64,000 nt of DNA. It comes from Gloeopeniophorella convolvens (lineage: Eukaryota > Basidiomycota > Agaricomycetes > Russulales). Position 1 is the first letter of the stretch. The number at the start of each line of letters is the position of its first letter. The notes below the pieces were generated by a model, which worked only from the letters and a program-made list of their open reading frames with translations, was not told the origin of the DNA and searched no databases. Positions 50,381 to 62,500 of the stretch are shown piece by piece. The position numbers and the translations under genes are program-made. The DNA is taken from assembly GCA_022496205.1 (NCBI GenBank), contig WTXD01000002.1, positions 868,001-932,000 on the forward strand, given 5' to 3'.

Positions 50381-52396
50381 TCAGATCGCTGTGCTATCCC
50401 CCTCATCTAACGCCGCGAGGACCTCCTCGAGGTACTTCGCGGCATTCTCGCAGTCTTGAATAGTATTATAGAGCGGAATGGGAGCAAGCCGGATAACGTC
50501 CGGCTGCCTTTCGTCGCTGATGACTCCGTAGCTGCAGAGCGCTTTGTGGACTTTCGGCATAAGCTCTGCATCCGATGAGAAAAATGCGAGAGACAGTTGT
50601 GCTCCCCGGGAATTTGGATCGACCGGCGTGATGATAGTGAAAGCAGGGCGGGGGGAGTTGGCACTAGCAGCTGCCTTCGCGGCCGCCTCGTGCTGGGGAA
50701 CAAAATACGCCGAGTGGAACAGGAGGGTCTCGAGGTGGGCCGTTAGTTCGACGGACCGATTGCGCAGCGGTCCCATCATCCCAGCTTCCTTGAACACCTG
50801 CAGCGAGCCGAGGAGAGAGGCAACGCCGAGGACGGACGGGTTTGATAACTGCAGCCCTTGTGCGCCGCGGATGGGCGAGAAAGTGGGCGGCATGAGGAAG
50901 CGTGTAGCGGGATCATGGCCCCACCAGCCAGCATACCTGCGATCAGAAATTCGAGATACGTCAACATGCAGGCCTAGGCAGCGAGTCGAAGGTCGAGAAA
51001 TTGATACACGAGAAAGCAATGCGCGGCAGGGTAAAGGGAATGCGTTGTGACGCAAAGCCATGGGGCTACCGCACCTTGGTTTCTCTGTGTCCCACTTCTC
51101 GTGGACGTAAACGCCGGCGATGCCCCCAGGACCAGAGTTGAGGTACTTGTAGCTGCACCAAACGGCCCAGTCGACGTCCCAATCGTGAAGAGATAGAGGG
51201 ACGTTTCCGATTGCGTGGGCAAGATCCCACCCGCAAATGCAACCCTGCATGGAATACCGATCAGCTAACCTGGAACACGACCAACGTCGAGGGCGGTAGG
51301 ACGCATTGCCGCCCTCGGTAATTAATCCACATAAAACCAAAGGATATTTTCTGGGCGTCCAAAAAAGGCCCACAAGGCGAACAGCAAGGAGCCTCACCTG
51401 GGTCTTCGCTGCCTTCGTGATCGACTGTATCGGAAACCATTGTCCCGTGTAATACTGCACGCCACTCAGGATGACAAGGGCGATAGAAGATCCCTTTTCT
51501 TCTATCACGTTCAGAATATCCTCTTCCCGAAGGGTAAACTCCCCTTGCCGGGGAGAGAGCTCGATGATGGCATCTTTAGGATTGTACCCGTGCAGCTGGA
51601 CCTGAGACGCAAAAGCATACTACATGGAACGGCGTTTAAAAAAAGGGGGGAAAGGGTGACTAAGTTCAACGTGATTGACGGCAGAAGGGGGCCTACTTGG
51701 TCGGACGGAAACGCTTTGCTCTCGCAAACTACCTTGTACCGGTCAGGTGTGGGTTTGTAAAATGTGTTCATCATCAGGTGTAGATTGGCCGTCAGGGTGC
51801 CCATGCAGGCTACTTCAGCCTCGCGGGCACCTTTCCATATCAAAGCATATGTCAGAAAATATGCTGCGGCTACGATGAGAGTTCGGATCCTGGGTTTCTT
51901 TACCTAGAAGTTCAGCGAGGAGGGGATTGACGTGATCAGTGATGTACATCCACTCCCTTCCGTGCGGATGATTGTGATGCCCCTGAACACCCCTGCGAAT
52001 GTGAATAGGGCTGTCAGCATTGCATGCCTCAACAGTCTTATTCGGAACGTGCAGGGCACTCGCCTGGAACCCCAGACACGAAATTCCTCCTGGACAAGCG
52101 CTTCTGCACGTTTCGGCAGAAGTCCCAGGGAGTTGCCACATAGATAAGTACTAGGTTCTTCGCCTGTATATTGAAGGTAATTCAATAGGTGTCGTCTTTG
52201 GGATGCGGATACAGAGTTTAATGCTCGAAAAGTACCAACCTTTCACGCGCGTTGCGCCGACCTGCTCATTAGTGGGAATAACGAACTGTTGGCGAAAGGG
52301 TGCATCAAACAACGCCATGACCAACGTGCTTAGGAAGGTAAGAGTGGGGTCAAGTCGGTGTAGAGGCACAAGTGGGTGCAAACCTCTCGGACCTCA
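50381..52396 (-). CDS. BNA5: Kynureninase
   Basis: PLP enzyme that cleaves kynurenine or 3-hydroxykynurenine to anthranilate or 3-hydroxyanthranilate plus alanine. Exons carry [19 protein letters not shown], then [17 protein letters not shown] (family signature), [58 protein letters not shown] with the PLP-ring aspartate, [16 protein letters not shown] with the Schiff-base lysine, and a C-terminal [19 protein letters not shown]. The product is near 470 residues. The first exon is uncertain: an ATG at 52396 joined through an intron to an in-frame stretch, or an ATG at 52318 (MALFDAPF), would both work. Stop at 50381-50383. It converges with the formamidase and diverges from the monooxygenase. 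Confidence 0.93.
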
Positions 52397-53687
52397 TTAG
52401 GCGTGCGATCGTCCCGATAATGAGATTATGCACTCTGGATCATTGGATATGCATCGCGCTTTAGACATAATCCCGTGGGCGCCAGATAGCCGAGTCCCCT
52501 CCTTCGGAACTTGGCCCTTGCAGTACGTCGACCCAACAGCTCATGCGATGTCCAGACTGTGTTCCCTTCCTTTAATTTTTTGGGGGGGCACAACGCCGCG
52601 TATGGCATCAGTCCGAGGCTCCGCGCCGTGACTGCCATTGCACAGCAACACGTTTCACACACACTGCGTGTTACAAGAAATTCACCCCAAATTGCAGATG
52701 ACGCAGCGTCCACGAGCAACCGGACAAATTGCACCCGCGCGTCAAATTGTGAGTTATTCGTGCGGGGCCCAAGAAAGGCCAAACGCCGCACGACGCTTGT
52801 TATATTGACCCGTTTCCCGCGCCGTACGACGAGACGTGGGCCAACGGCCTTGTTGGAGGGAATAATACTAGACGCGTTGAGGAGTAGTGCACGCTGGCGA
52901 AATATGGATAAATGCGCAGGTGTCTTCTCTACCCTCGGGTATAATAGCATTATGTAGGTGAATGTGTTCTAGAACACCCGGTGTGCAGTCCTTCGAGTTC
53001 TCAGACATACACGGTGTGACAGCACCTGCCTGACCTTGGTTTATGGCGCAATTACGACGGAGGCGCAAATTCCGAAGACGCATCCATGCGCGACAAGACT
53101 TGCTTGCGTTAATCGTATAGCGGGTTCATTGATGCAGACGCTGTATATCAAATAAATCAGCGAAACGCCAGATGAAAGGATTCCCTTTTGATCAGTTCGA
53201 CATTGTTGGTAGTCTCGCGAACGTGATGTTCTCTATGGCCGAGGGGAGGAGTCATAAGGATACGGAGAGGAATCGGAATGGCGATGGTGACGAGAGGCCC
53301 ATTGCGGAGTGGGACTGCTGTCCGATCGAGCCCCCCGGGGCGCCGTGGCATCGGCAAAGGATGGCAGCAAACACCGCCGAGCCGACGTCTGCCCGTCCTC
53401 CGGCTCTGTCCGGCCCCTGCCGCCGCCGGCGTGCAGACATGATCGTCCAGCGAGCTCCGGCAGTTCATCGACATCGACGGCGACATCACCGCACAACGCG
53501 CAGTGGCGTTTCGCCGTGCCCAGGTTCGTCGAACACAAGCCGTAAGTTCGATGTTGCACCGACGCGCCCAGTCGTGTCTTACATAGTAGGTGCCGTAACG
53601 CCCAGATTAGCCGCCCACAGATTCGCGAGGCAAAGCTGTCGTCGCTCGAGCTTCAGTTTACCCTCAGATCCTCCTTGCTGACCCGCC
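52397..53687. other. Divergent promoter region, kynureninase and kynurenine monooxygenase
   Basis: About 1.3 kb. Short frames on both strands (for example minus 52426-52950, plus 53172-53681) have no domain. A single region placed between the two genes could coordinate their expression, but I see no recognisable operator. The interval is long for this window, so it may hold an unrecognised small gene. Confidence 0.4.
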
Positions 53688-55569
53688 ATGAGCGAATACC
53701 CACGCAAAGCCATCATCATAGGCGCAGGCCCTGTTGGATGCCTAGCTGCCATGTCCCTCGCAAAGATGGGGTGGTCGGTAGATATTTACGAAGCCCGCCC
53801 TGGTATATGACACTTCTACCCCCTAAGAACGTGCATTTTCACAGAGGCAAACCTAGATATGCGTCTGCCTTCTTCTCAAGCAGCTGCTCAGCAGCGATCG
53901 ATTAACCTCGCCATCTCTTCTCGTGGAATAGCTGCCATGCAGGCAATTGATCCCGCTGCTGCTGCCCGCTTCCTCGACAGCGTCATTCCCATGCGCGGCC
54001 GTATGATCCATGACCCCAATGGAAATCTTGACAGCCAACTCTATGATAGGGATGGCCAGGTGAGTACTCTGTTCCCACTCCTAGATGGTCCGCGTGCCCA
54101 TGTCCTTATACTGCCTTTATCTCACTCCTTGAATTTCTTTGTTCTTAATTAGTGCATTAATTCGGTTGACCGCGCCCTTCTCAACGAGGGGCTTCTCAAC
54201 GAAGCCCTATCCGTCGATGCCGTCTCTGTCTTTTTCCGACATAAAGTTATGTCTATAAATTTCGACGGTCGCGTGATAAACGTTGTGGACGTCAGTACGG
54301 GCGAAGAATACGAAAGGAATTTTCACCTGTGCATCGGCGCCGATGGGAGTTACTCTGTCGTAAGGCGTCAGCTGATGAGAGTCGTGCGGTGGGTGCCTTA
54401 TTATCGACGTGCACACGGCATTCTCGATCTGACATGGTCTCTTCCATGTAGGATGGACTTCCAGCAAGAGTATATACCTCACGAGTATATCGAGCTGAAA
54501 ATTCCGGCGGGGCGGGGCAGCGACGATAATCCTGCCTTCCTCCTTGATCCGAACCATCTACATATCTGGCCCAGGCACTCGTTCATGCTTATAGCCCTTC
54601 CCAACAAGGTCAGTTGCCTACTCCATCGCGACGGGTTCTTATCTCAATCTCACGGCGGGGTATTCCATGCAGGATAAAACATTCACTTGCACTTTGTTCG
54701 CTCCAACGACTGAATTCGAGCAGATATCTCACGGCTCCAAGATCATTCCATGGTTCAAGACGCGATTTCCTGATGCCTTCGGGCTCATTGGACAAGAGGC
54801 ACTCTTGGACTCCTTTCAGCGAAACCCGCGCAGTCCGCTCATCTCCATCAAAGTACGTATTTTCAGAACACATCGATTTCTGATATTGGTAGATCTTTGT
54901 TTTCCTAGGCAAATCCCTACCACTACAAGGACCGCGCAATCATTCTAGGGGACGCAGCGCATTCCATGGTTCCCTTCTATGGCCAGGGGTTGAACTGCGG
55001 TTTGGAGGACGTCCGCGTCCTCACAGCATTGCTTCAAGAAGCCGGAGTTGATCCTACAGCCGCTCAAGATGCGGGGGCTTTCGATCTTCGACTTGCCGGA
55101 GCCTTATCCCGGTACTCAGAGACAAGGCACGAGGACCTGGTCGCGATCAACGACCTGGCGATGGATAATTAGTGCGCACGTTCCCCTCGCTTACTGTCTG
55201 TTCCGGTGTATAATGAAACGTCGCAGCGTGGAAATGCGTCACTCCGTGACGACGCCGACTCATAAGTTGCGGAGGGTGGTCGACAACCTCCTGTTTTCTC
55301 TGACTTCTCGCACGCCTGTCACATTGGAGAGTCTAGGCGCCCTGCCGGCCGGTGTGACCTTTCCGTCGAGAACACCTCGCGGATGGCTTCCGCTTTACAC
55401 GATGGTAACGTTTCGACCGGATATCAGCTACTCGACCGCCAGACGCAAAGCTGGTGAACAATCCCGCGTGATATCTAACGTTGGAACGCTTGGATCGGTG
55501 GCGCTCGGTATCGCAACCGTGGGCATGACATGGATGGCGTTATTTTATCGAACGCGAAGTCGCTCGTAG
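53688..55569 (+). CDS. BNA4: Kynurenine 3-monooxygenase
   Basis: FAD- and NADPH-dependent hydroxylase of about 510 residues that converts kynurenine to 3-hydroxykynurenine. It starts [20 protein letters not shown] with the dinucleotide-binding motif, then [20 protein letters not shown], the substrate-binding signature of the family. The DG motif is [15 protein letters not shown] and the GD motif is [20 protein letters not shown], leading into CGLEDVR. The protein ends in a hydrophobic anchor, [20 protein letters not shown], followed by Arg, as expected for a mitochondrial outer-membrane enzyme. About seven introns. Stop TAG at 55567-55569. It stands divergent to kynureninase and on the same strand as the formamidase. 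Confidence 0.95.
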
Positions 55570-56083
55570 AAACATGTCAAGTAATCATTAGATAGGGGCC
55601 AGCAACCGCATTGTCCGGCTCTCCGGGAATTTGGCTACGTCGAAACGTCGGATTTGGTACCGGGTCCAGAAGTCTGTGGTTCTGCGGTGATTGGGAAACC
55701 GGGTTTTCTCTGGTCGGTGACAACTGATGAGACATTTCGGGATATGGTGATGAACGAATCGTCACGCATTGTGTTAACCAACATTCTTGGCCTTGACATT
55801 CAATCATACAGGGGACAGCTATGAAAACACCGTGTTCTTCAGAACCTAGCGCTACGGGGAGGGGGGTGGTACAAATGGGGGGGGGGGGGTACACGACGCA
55901 GAAAGAAAGCTGAAAGGCAGGTGCAGCAACGAGAGAGAGTCCGAGGAGCAAGACAACAGCGACAAGAAATTGGGTATTGTTCGAGGAGGGGCATTGGGCG
56001 CAAGCATCATCATATCAGCCAGATGAGCCTTACAACGGGAGGGGTTTCATAAACATGTACAGCGCATGCAATCAGAACATTAA
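55570..56083. other. Intergenic region with a G-rich tract
   Basis: About 510 bases between the kynurenine monooxygenase stop and the converging AT-hook gene stop. It contains the G-rich tract listed separately and no coding sequence. Confidence 0.45.
55855..55890 (+). repeat. G-rich tract
   Basis: GGGGA, GGGGGG, then a run of 14 G after ACAAAT. At least four G-runs of three or more lie within 35 bases, so a G-quadruplex is possible. It sits in a terminator region between two converging genes. Confidence 0.55.
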
Positions 56084-56645
56084 TCAAGAGGAAGCATTCT
56101 TCGGGGGCCTGCCCCGCTTTCTCTTGACTGGAGGCTCGGAGGTGCCGCCCTCACCCGCATCCTCTGGTGCGGGTGCAGGCTTGGGGTTTTTTGGGGGCCT
56201 TCCTCTCTTGCGCTTCACGGGGGGTTCGCCCGTAGCAGTCTCCTCTTCAGGGTTCTTTGGCTGTAGGTGGTCAGCACGAGCGCAGCGCGACGCGACAGCC
56301 TCGGACACACTTTGGGAGGTCTCCCCCTTTTCCTCTTCTCACCAGTCGCGGGGGCCGCTTCAGACGCAGACCCAGTAGTGCCAGTAGAGGGTCTCTTATT
56401 TTTGCTGCCTTTGGGGCGACCGCGACCGCGTTTCGCAGGTGTTGCGGCTGGGGCACCTAGAGAGGAAGAAGGGTGTGGTCAGCTCAGGGGATGGCGCAAG
56501 ACGCGTCTTATCGATCGCGGTGGTGTAATGCGGCACGGGAAAGGGACTGACCAGAGTCAGAATTCCCAGCAGCTTGCGCGCCCTCGTCGAGCTCGTCGCC
56601 CAACTTGGGGTCGTCAAAGGCGTCGTCTGCTGGAGAGTCGGACAT
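56084..56645 (-). CDS. AT-hook DNA-binding protein with four hooks
   Basis: Three exons, about 120 residues. The acidic start MSDSPADDAFDDPKLGDELD leads to four AT-hooks: AKRGRGRPKGSKNKR, EKRKRGRPPK, VKRKRGRPPKNPK and VKRKRGRPPKN at the C-terminus. Each has the G-R-P core that sits in the minor groove of AT-rich DNA, as in HMGA proteins. An intron falls right after the second hook and its removal brings the next exon start PKNPEEE into frame. No other domain. Likely an architectural chromatin protein. It is divergent from the Yos9-like gene. Confidence 0.86.
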
Positions 56646-57146
56646 GGTGGTTGGGAAAAGAGGGTAGGTAGGGGACTGCTGAAGGGAGGGGACGGGTTAT
56701 AACGATTATTTTGCCATAATTGTATAGAGTTCTTTTCGCGTGGATTTATTGCTTTAGATAATGTTCTTGAGAGAGCGTTCTGTGTTGGGCTGGCGGAGGG
56801 CCCTGGAAAGGAGAATACGTAATTAATTTAATGGGGGGAGGGTGGACTGGCGTTCCGGGTCCATATCAATGGAAAATGCCGTTTCTGGGGGAGAAAATAC
56901 ACAGAGGCCCCCTTCCCCCTCGTCCCAGGATGTGCCATAAAAGCAATTCCGCAATATCTCCGGGTCAACAAGAGAGGCGTTGGGATGAGCCCCTCGCTCG
57001 CCCTGGCCATGTGCTTTATCCTGCTTTCGGCCAATCGTCGCGGAGACCGAACGGTCGCTCTCGGAGTTTCACGGTCGGAAATCTAATCTCGTCCCCCGCG
57101 CCACAAAGTCCAGGGACCCGGACCCCGCCACGTGGCTCCCGCTGCA
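56646..57146. other. Divergent promoter region, AT-hook and Yos9-like genes
   Basis: About 500 bases between two divergent starts. No exon is supported. The frames seen on either strand are short and uncharacterised. Confidence 0.45.
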
Positions 57147-58872
57147 ATGCTCCTCCTCCGCACTCTCGTCCCCCTCGCCGCACTCGTCCCCTTTGCGGCC
57201 TCCCGCCTCCTCCACTCCCTCCCCGACGATCCCTTTGCCTTTCCAAAGTACACTGTCTCATTTTTGAATGGTCTTCCCGTCCTAAACGAGACCGCCGAGC
57301 GCTGGCTGCGCGAGGGCCTCCGCGGCGGTGAGGCCGAGTTTCTCGACCAACCTACGCCCTGGAAGGAGCCCTCGGTCGTGATGCACATCGATGCAGGCGA
57401 TGGCACCACCGTATGCTGTCTGCGCCTTGTCTCTGGTGGCACATGGTCCCTCACGACCGCCCCAACAGGCCGCCGCACAGACAACCGCCGCATACACCCT
57501 CGAGGTGATGAAGATGGGGCTGCGCGACACGTATCTATGTTTGATCCCGCCATACATCGAACAAGAATTGCCACCACCCGAGGAGCCCACCACCGAGGTG
57601 ACCGTCTCGCACAGCTGGTCGCTCCTCCAGCCACTCGATGGCTCGTGCATATACGTACGTGTCACTTGCTTCTTCAGGTTAAATGACACCAACGGCCCGC
57701 ACAGCACCGCCAAGGATGGTTCACCTACGCATACTGCCACAACTCTCACGTCCGGCAATTCCGAGAAATGATTCATCCGCACCCGATGACCCCTGGTATG
57801 CTTCCTCGCCGCGTCACAAGGTGGATCGAATATTTCTCTGGCTGACCCACTGCGTTCCTAGGAAGAGCTTACGAGATCGAGGAGGACCCGGACGTGCGTG
57901 CTGCATCTGACCTATCCTGCGTACATATAGCCTCACAGTCGCTTCTGCCAGTGGGAAGCTTACGACCTCGGCCGAGCGCCGGAGCACGATCCCGGTGCCG
58001 ACTTGAGCAACAGCGAACAAGCCGCACTCGCCGCAAACCTTGAGCTCGCACGGGGGGCCGGCTCGCGGTACCTGGTGCAGCGCTGGGGCGATGGAACGCT
58101 CTGCGACAAAACGGGCAAGCATCGCGAAATCGAAGTCCAGGTAGGCCGTCCCCGATGCCCCCCAGCCTAAGCTACGCCGGCTCAACTCGCGCGCGCGCGC
58201 CAGTTCCACTGCTCGATGACGATGACGGACAGCATCATGTTCGTCAAGGAGACCAAGACGTGCCACTACGTGCTCGTGATCAACACGCCGCGCCTTTGCA
58301 GCGAGCCCGGCTTCAAGTCGCGCATAGACCAGCGCGACGAAGCGCTCATCCGCTGCCGGCAGGTCGTCGACGCCACAACGCTTGCGAACGTCGACACGTC
58401 CCTCCCGGAGGCGGATCACCCCTTTTCCCGGCGCCGGACGCCGGGCGTGCCGCCGCTCGACGCCGCCGCGGCGCCCGGTTCCAAGCCCCCCGCTCCCGAC
58501 GGCGGCGCGGACACACAGAACAACATCCTGCGGCGCGCGCTCGAGACGATCCTGCAGAAGACGGGCGCGGGTGGCGCGGGCGCGCCGCGCGTGGTCGTCG
58601 AGGACGCCGGCGACGGCGAGATGCTTATCGAGTTTGTGAGCGAGATCGACCTCGACGGCGCGGACGGCGAGGACCTCGGCGCGGCGCTGCGTGACACGCG
58701 GGTGTTCGAGGACGCGTTACGCGCGGCGGGGTTCGACGTGCGCGACGAGCCGCAGGAGCCGTCGGACACGGAGGCCCCGCGCACCGCCGAGGAGATGAAA
58801 ACAGGCAGGCGCGTTAACGGCGCGGCCAAGGGCCGCAGGCACGACGCGCAGCCCGATAGGGACGAGCTGTAG
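57147..58872 (+). CDS. YOS9: Yos9/OS-9-like ER quality-control lectin with RDEL tail
   Basis: Luminal ER lectin that reads trimmed N-glycans on misfolded proteins for ER-associated degradation. It starts with a signal peptide, MLLLRTLVPLAALVPFAASR; an upstream GTG in frame is not a credible start. Next is SLPDDPFAFPKYTVSFLNGL and LPVLNETAERWLREGLRGGE, both typical of the family. The MRH sugar-binding domain is spread over exons: YLCLIPP, LQPLDGSCIY, GWFTYAYCH-type sequence, QRWGDGTLCDKTGKHREIEV, FHCSMTMTDSIMFVKETKTC and HYVLVINTPRLCSEPGF. A long acidic/Gly-rich C-terminal region ends with RDEL and TAG at 58870-58872, an ER-retrieval variant of HDEL. About six introns. The identification is strong. 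Confidence 0.92.
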
Positions 58873-59558
58873 CCTTGCTTGTACTTAGCGGGCGCGAGCG
58901 TGGTGCACTGTATCATTATTAATGAACGGCTCGGGGCGTGCAGCGTGTTTAATGCTTGCCATGCTCCATGTTCTCGTCACTGCGCCATCCCACCAGGCCT
59001 ACTTACCCCAAAGAGTCTGAGACGAGAAGCTTATCCAGGCGCCGTCGCAGGTGTAGGCGCTGTGCGTGTCGGCCGCGCAGTCATCATGGCGCCCGCCGGA
59101 AGTTAATGTCAGCCATCAGTCAGCCGTGCCAACGCGTGTAGAGCTCCGAGGAACGTCCAAGATGTATTCAGATGCCTGTGGATTCGTGCGGTAGGTACTA
59201 CGATTACAAGAGGCGTTTGATCTAGCAGTATAATAGATAAAAAAAAAGAAAGCCGGAACATATACATGTGGAAGCGGTCCATGGCACGGAGCGCAGGATG
59301 CATGCAGGGTGCGTCAGAGAGAAAAGGAGACGAATAAGAGCTTTTATCTAGTCCCGCGGACGGCGGCGGGCGCGCCCGAGGCGAAGAGGAAAGCATGTGA
59401 GCGAACGAGGGTGGCACATGGCGTATGCAGAGCCGGCGTGAAAAGCATGACGAAAAACGGGGGTGCGAGGGAGGAACGAAGGAGCGAAATGGATATATGC
59501 GGGCGACCGGCAACGCCGCCACATGAAGTGCGTGCGTGGTACCATCCTCCCCACGCGC
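58873..59558. other. Intergenic region, Yos9-like and kinase 3' ends
   Basis: About 690 bases between two converging stop codons. It contains a short A-rich tract near 59240 and no supported coding sequence. Confidence 0.45.
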
Positions 59559-62500
59559 CTAAAAGAATTTGCGTTTATGGGGCTTCTCATCGACGGCCAC
59601 CTTGATGTGTGAGTGCTCGGGCTTGGCGCCGGGGGTCGAACAAGTCTTGATGCTCTTGAGCCATGCGTCCCCGTCGTCTTCCTCTTCCGCGAAGATATCG
59701 TGGTCTTGGCAGGCGCCGGGCGGCGTCTCAATGCCCTGCGTTGATGACGAACCGACGTGGCGGTTGCAGCCGCAAAGTAATCCAGAAGCCTTGCCGCGAC
59801 CCTTGAGCAAGTCCGTGAGGGTGCAACGTGCCTCGGGCTCGACGAATAGCATGCGTCGGATAGCTGGCCGAGTCTCACGGGGTAGCAGGAGGAAAATAGA
59901 CTCTGCACCACCCGCGCCGCCGCTGTAGGTCGCCACTGAGGCCGCACTATCCGCGCGAGGGCGACGAATCGACATCCTCTTGACCGGGGTAGGTGTCGAC
60001 TCCTTGTCGGCCGGCTCCTTGGCGATTGCGTCATGGGTGCCTTCGGACTTGGTCTCTTCCCGTTCCTTTACCGCACCTAGAGTGCGGTCGGCCTCCGAAC
60101 GCTCCAAAGCAATCGGCGACATCGGTCCGTGGAAGGTTGACGCACGCGTCCGTGGGGAGAGTATTGTTGGGGGTTTTAAAGTGAGCGTCGGCGTCGGCAT
60201 GTCATCTGGGATCAACTTGGCCGTCGAGGGCGAACCGAGGGCGCCGTCAACGAACACCATGCTACTGATGCCTTGGTACGATGGACTGAGTAGGGGCGAC
60301 GACGGAAGCGATTCTGTCGACGTGCCCGGACGGGCGAACATCTGCACGGACGGATCGAGCTGTGAAGGGCTTTCTGCACGGGGCATGACACCGTTGGGGA
60401 GGACCGGTAGGGTAGTCACCGAAAAGGAGCGACGGCCAGAGCCACCCGGAAGGAGGTGCCCGAGAGGGCCGTCCCGGCTGGCGTCATCAGAAGAGCTCGA
60501 GTCTGCAGAGACATGGGTGCAGAGAGTAAAGTCGGTGTCGAGGCTTTCTGATATTGAGTTGGTCTCGAACGTGCTCGATACAGTGTCCGCGTCGGTGGAA
60601 GAGGCATTGCTACTCTGACCGTCCTGCGATGGGCTGCTGGAGGGGTCCAGTAGGGGCGAGCTGTGCGGATCAACAGGCGTGGTCGCAGACTTGCGTGGCA
60701 CCACCACGGGCGTCCGGTCTTCGCGCGGAGAATCAACCTCGGAGATCGTGGCACTCCGAACTGTCTCAGGAGGCGGGAGGGCTCGGGGCGCCGGCTTCTG
60801 CGACAACTCTGGGTGCGAGTTGACAAAGGCACGGAAACTCGGATCTGTTTTGGCGTCTGGGATCTTCCACGGGAAACGGCGAAGGATCATGCACATGAAG
60901 ATAATGGCAACGCTCCAAACGTCAGTCTTGCGCGGGTCATAGTTCTCCTGCGTGATGACTTCGGGAGCGAGATATGGATCCGAGCCTACGATGCCTGAAG
61001 CCTTTTGGTGGGCTTTTCCAGGGTAGTGGAAGACGGTGGCGGTACCAAAATCGATGAGTTTGACAACATGGTCGGTCGTCATGACGCAGTTGTCGAGCTT
61101 GAGGTCGCGATGAGCAAGCCCCATTTCGTGAAGGTACTCCACACCATCACAGATCTGCCTGAACACGCAGTAGATCTCTGGTCGACACATTTTTCCCGAC
61201 ATGACCACGCTGAACAGGTCATATGGGGCATACTCCATGACCTGGACGAAACCGGAACTGAGATGACAAAGCAGTCGAGGCTGATAAAGCCCGCGTACCT
61301 CGTAATAATGCCCGTGGTCACAGACGATGTCCACGGTCTTGATGATGTTAGGGTGCTTGAGCGTCGACCCGACGCAAAACTCTGCGGTGACCTTCTTCTG
61401 GTACTCCTTCTCAGACTCACCCGTGCGCTTTGGCCTGAATTCCTTGACGGCGAAGATGTGGCCGCCATTCTTATTGCTGGCCTTGATAAGACGCACGGTG
61501 CCTCCAGCGCCGGATCCAAGGACACGGCCCCATTTACCGTACTTCTTGGCAAGGTGCGCCTGAGTGGCCTCGGACAGGGAGGTGATGGCCTGGTGGGACG
61601 GCGTGCTGTTGCCCGAGGCGCGGGATGACGTGGAATGGTGCGTATGCTGCGCATCGGGCACAGGTGAGCGAGAGCGCCGGTCGCCGGAACGGAATGAATG
61701 CGAAGGCGAGGGCGACCTGTTCAGAGGCCGATCCTTAACGGCCTTTGCAACTTTGTCATCCTTGGCGTGATGTGGTTTGTCCTTCCGCATAAACCCCGCC
61801 AGTTTGTGCTCCTTGTGAACCTTGACCTCCGGGATGGGTGCGTGAGGGACCGACTCGGAGGTGTGGTTGGATCTCGGAGGACTCGGCGGCTCTGTCGACG
61901 GTTGAGTGGACGGCTGCGTAGACGGAGTCTCTGCGCCGTCGAGATAGGTGCCCGACTCAAAGTCGGCACCGCGAAGCTGGTCAGAGGGAAGTTGATGAGG
62001 CTCAATGGGGGTGTGGATGGTGGTGTCAGCTTCACTACCAATGGTAGGAGGGGCAAGGGTGGCGCCATGGTGGCCGTGATGATGGGGTATATGGTGGTTG
62101 AGGAAACGCTTGAGATCGTGGAGAGGTCCAGGAAAATGCTTAGAATGCTTGATTGTGGGTGGAGGTTGATGAGGGATGGCGGGGGAGCGCTCGGGAGAGT
62201 GGGGTTGAGAAGTAGAAGCAGAGGTGTTGGGCGCAGCAACGGTGGAAAGGAAATTAATAGAGCGACGGCGTGAGGTAAAGCCGAGCCTGGAAGTCATAGT
62301 GGGATGCTCTACGGTAGGGGAGCCCGGCTGGGAGGGAGAGCCCTTGGGCTTGAGGAAGGAGGGGGTTCTGGAGGGACGGGTCGAAGGAGCCTGAGAAGGA
62401 GGATACGAGGTGAGGAAGGATGAGGTAGAGGAAGAGAGAAAAAAAAAAAGAGACGGTACCTGCTCCGACCTTGGAGGTATTGTGGGGGAGTTGTGTGGAC

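Noticed and set aside
61698..62273. Plus-strand open frame of 191 codons over the kinase gene
   Set aside because: Antisense to the kinase N-terminal region; Arg/Gly-rich mirror of Ser/Pro/His codons.
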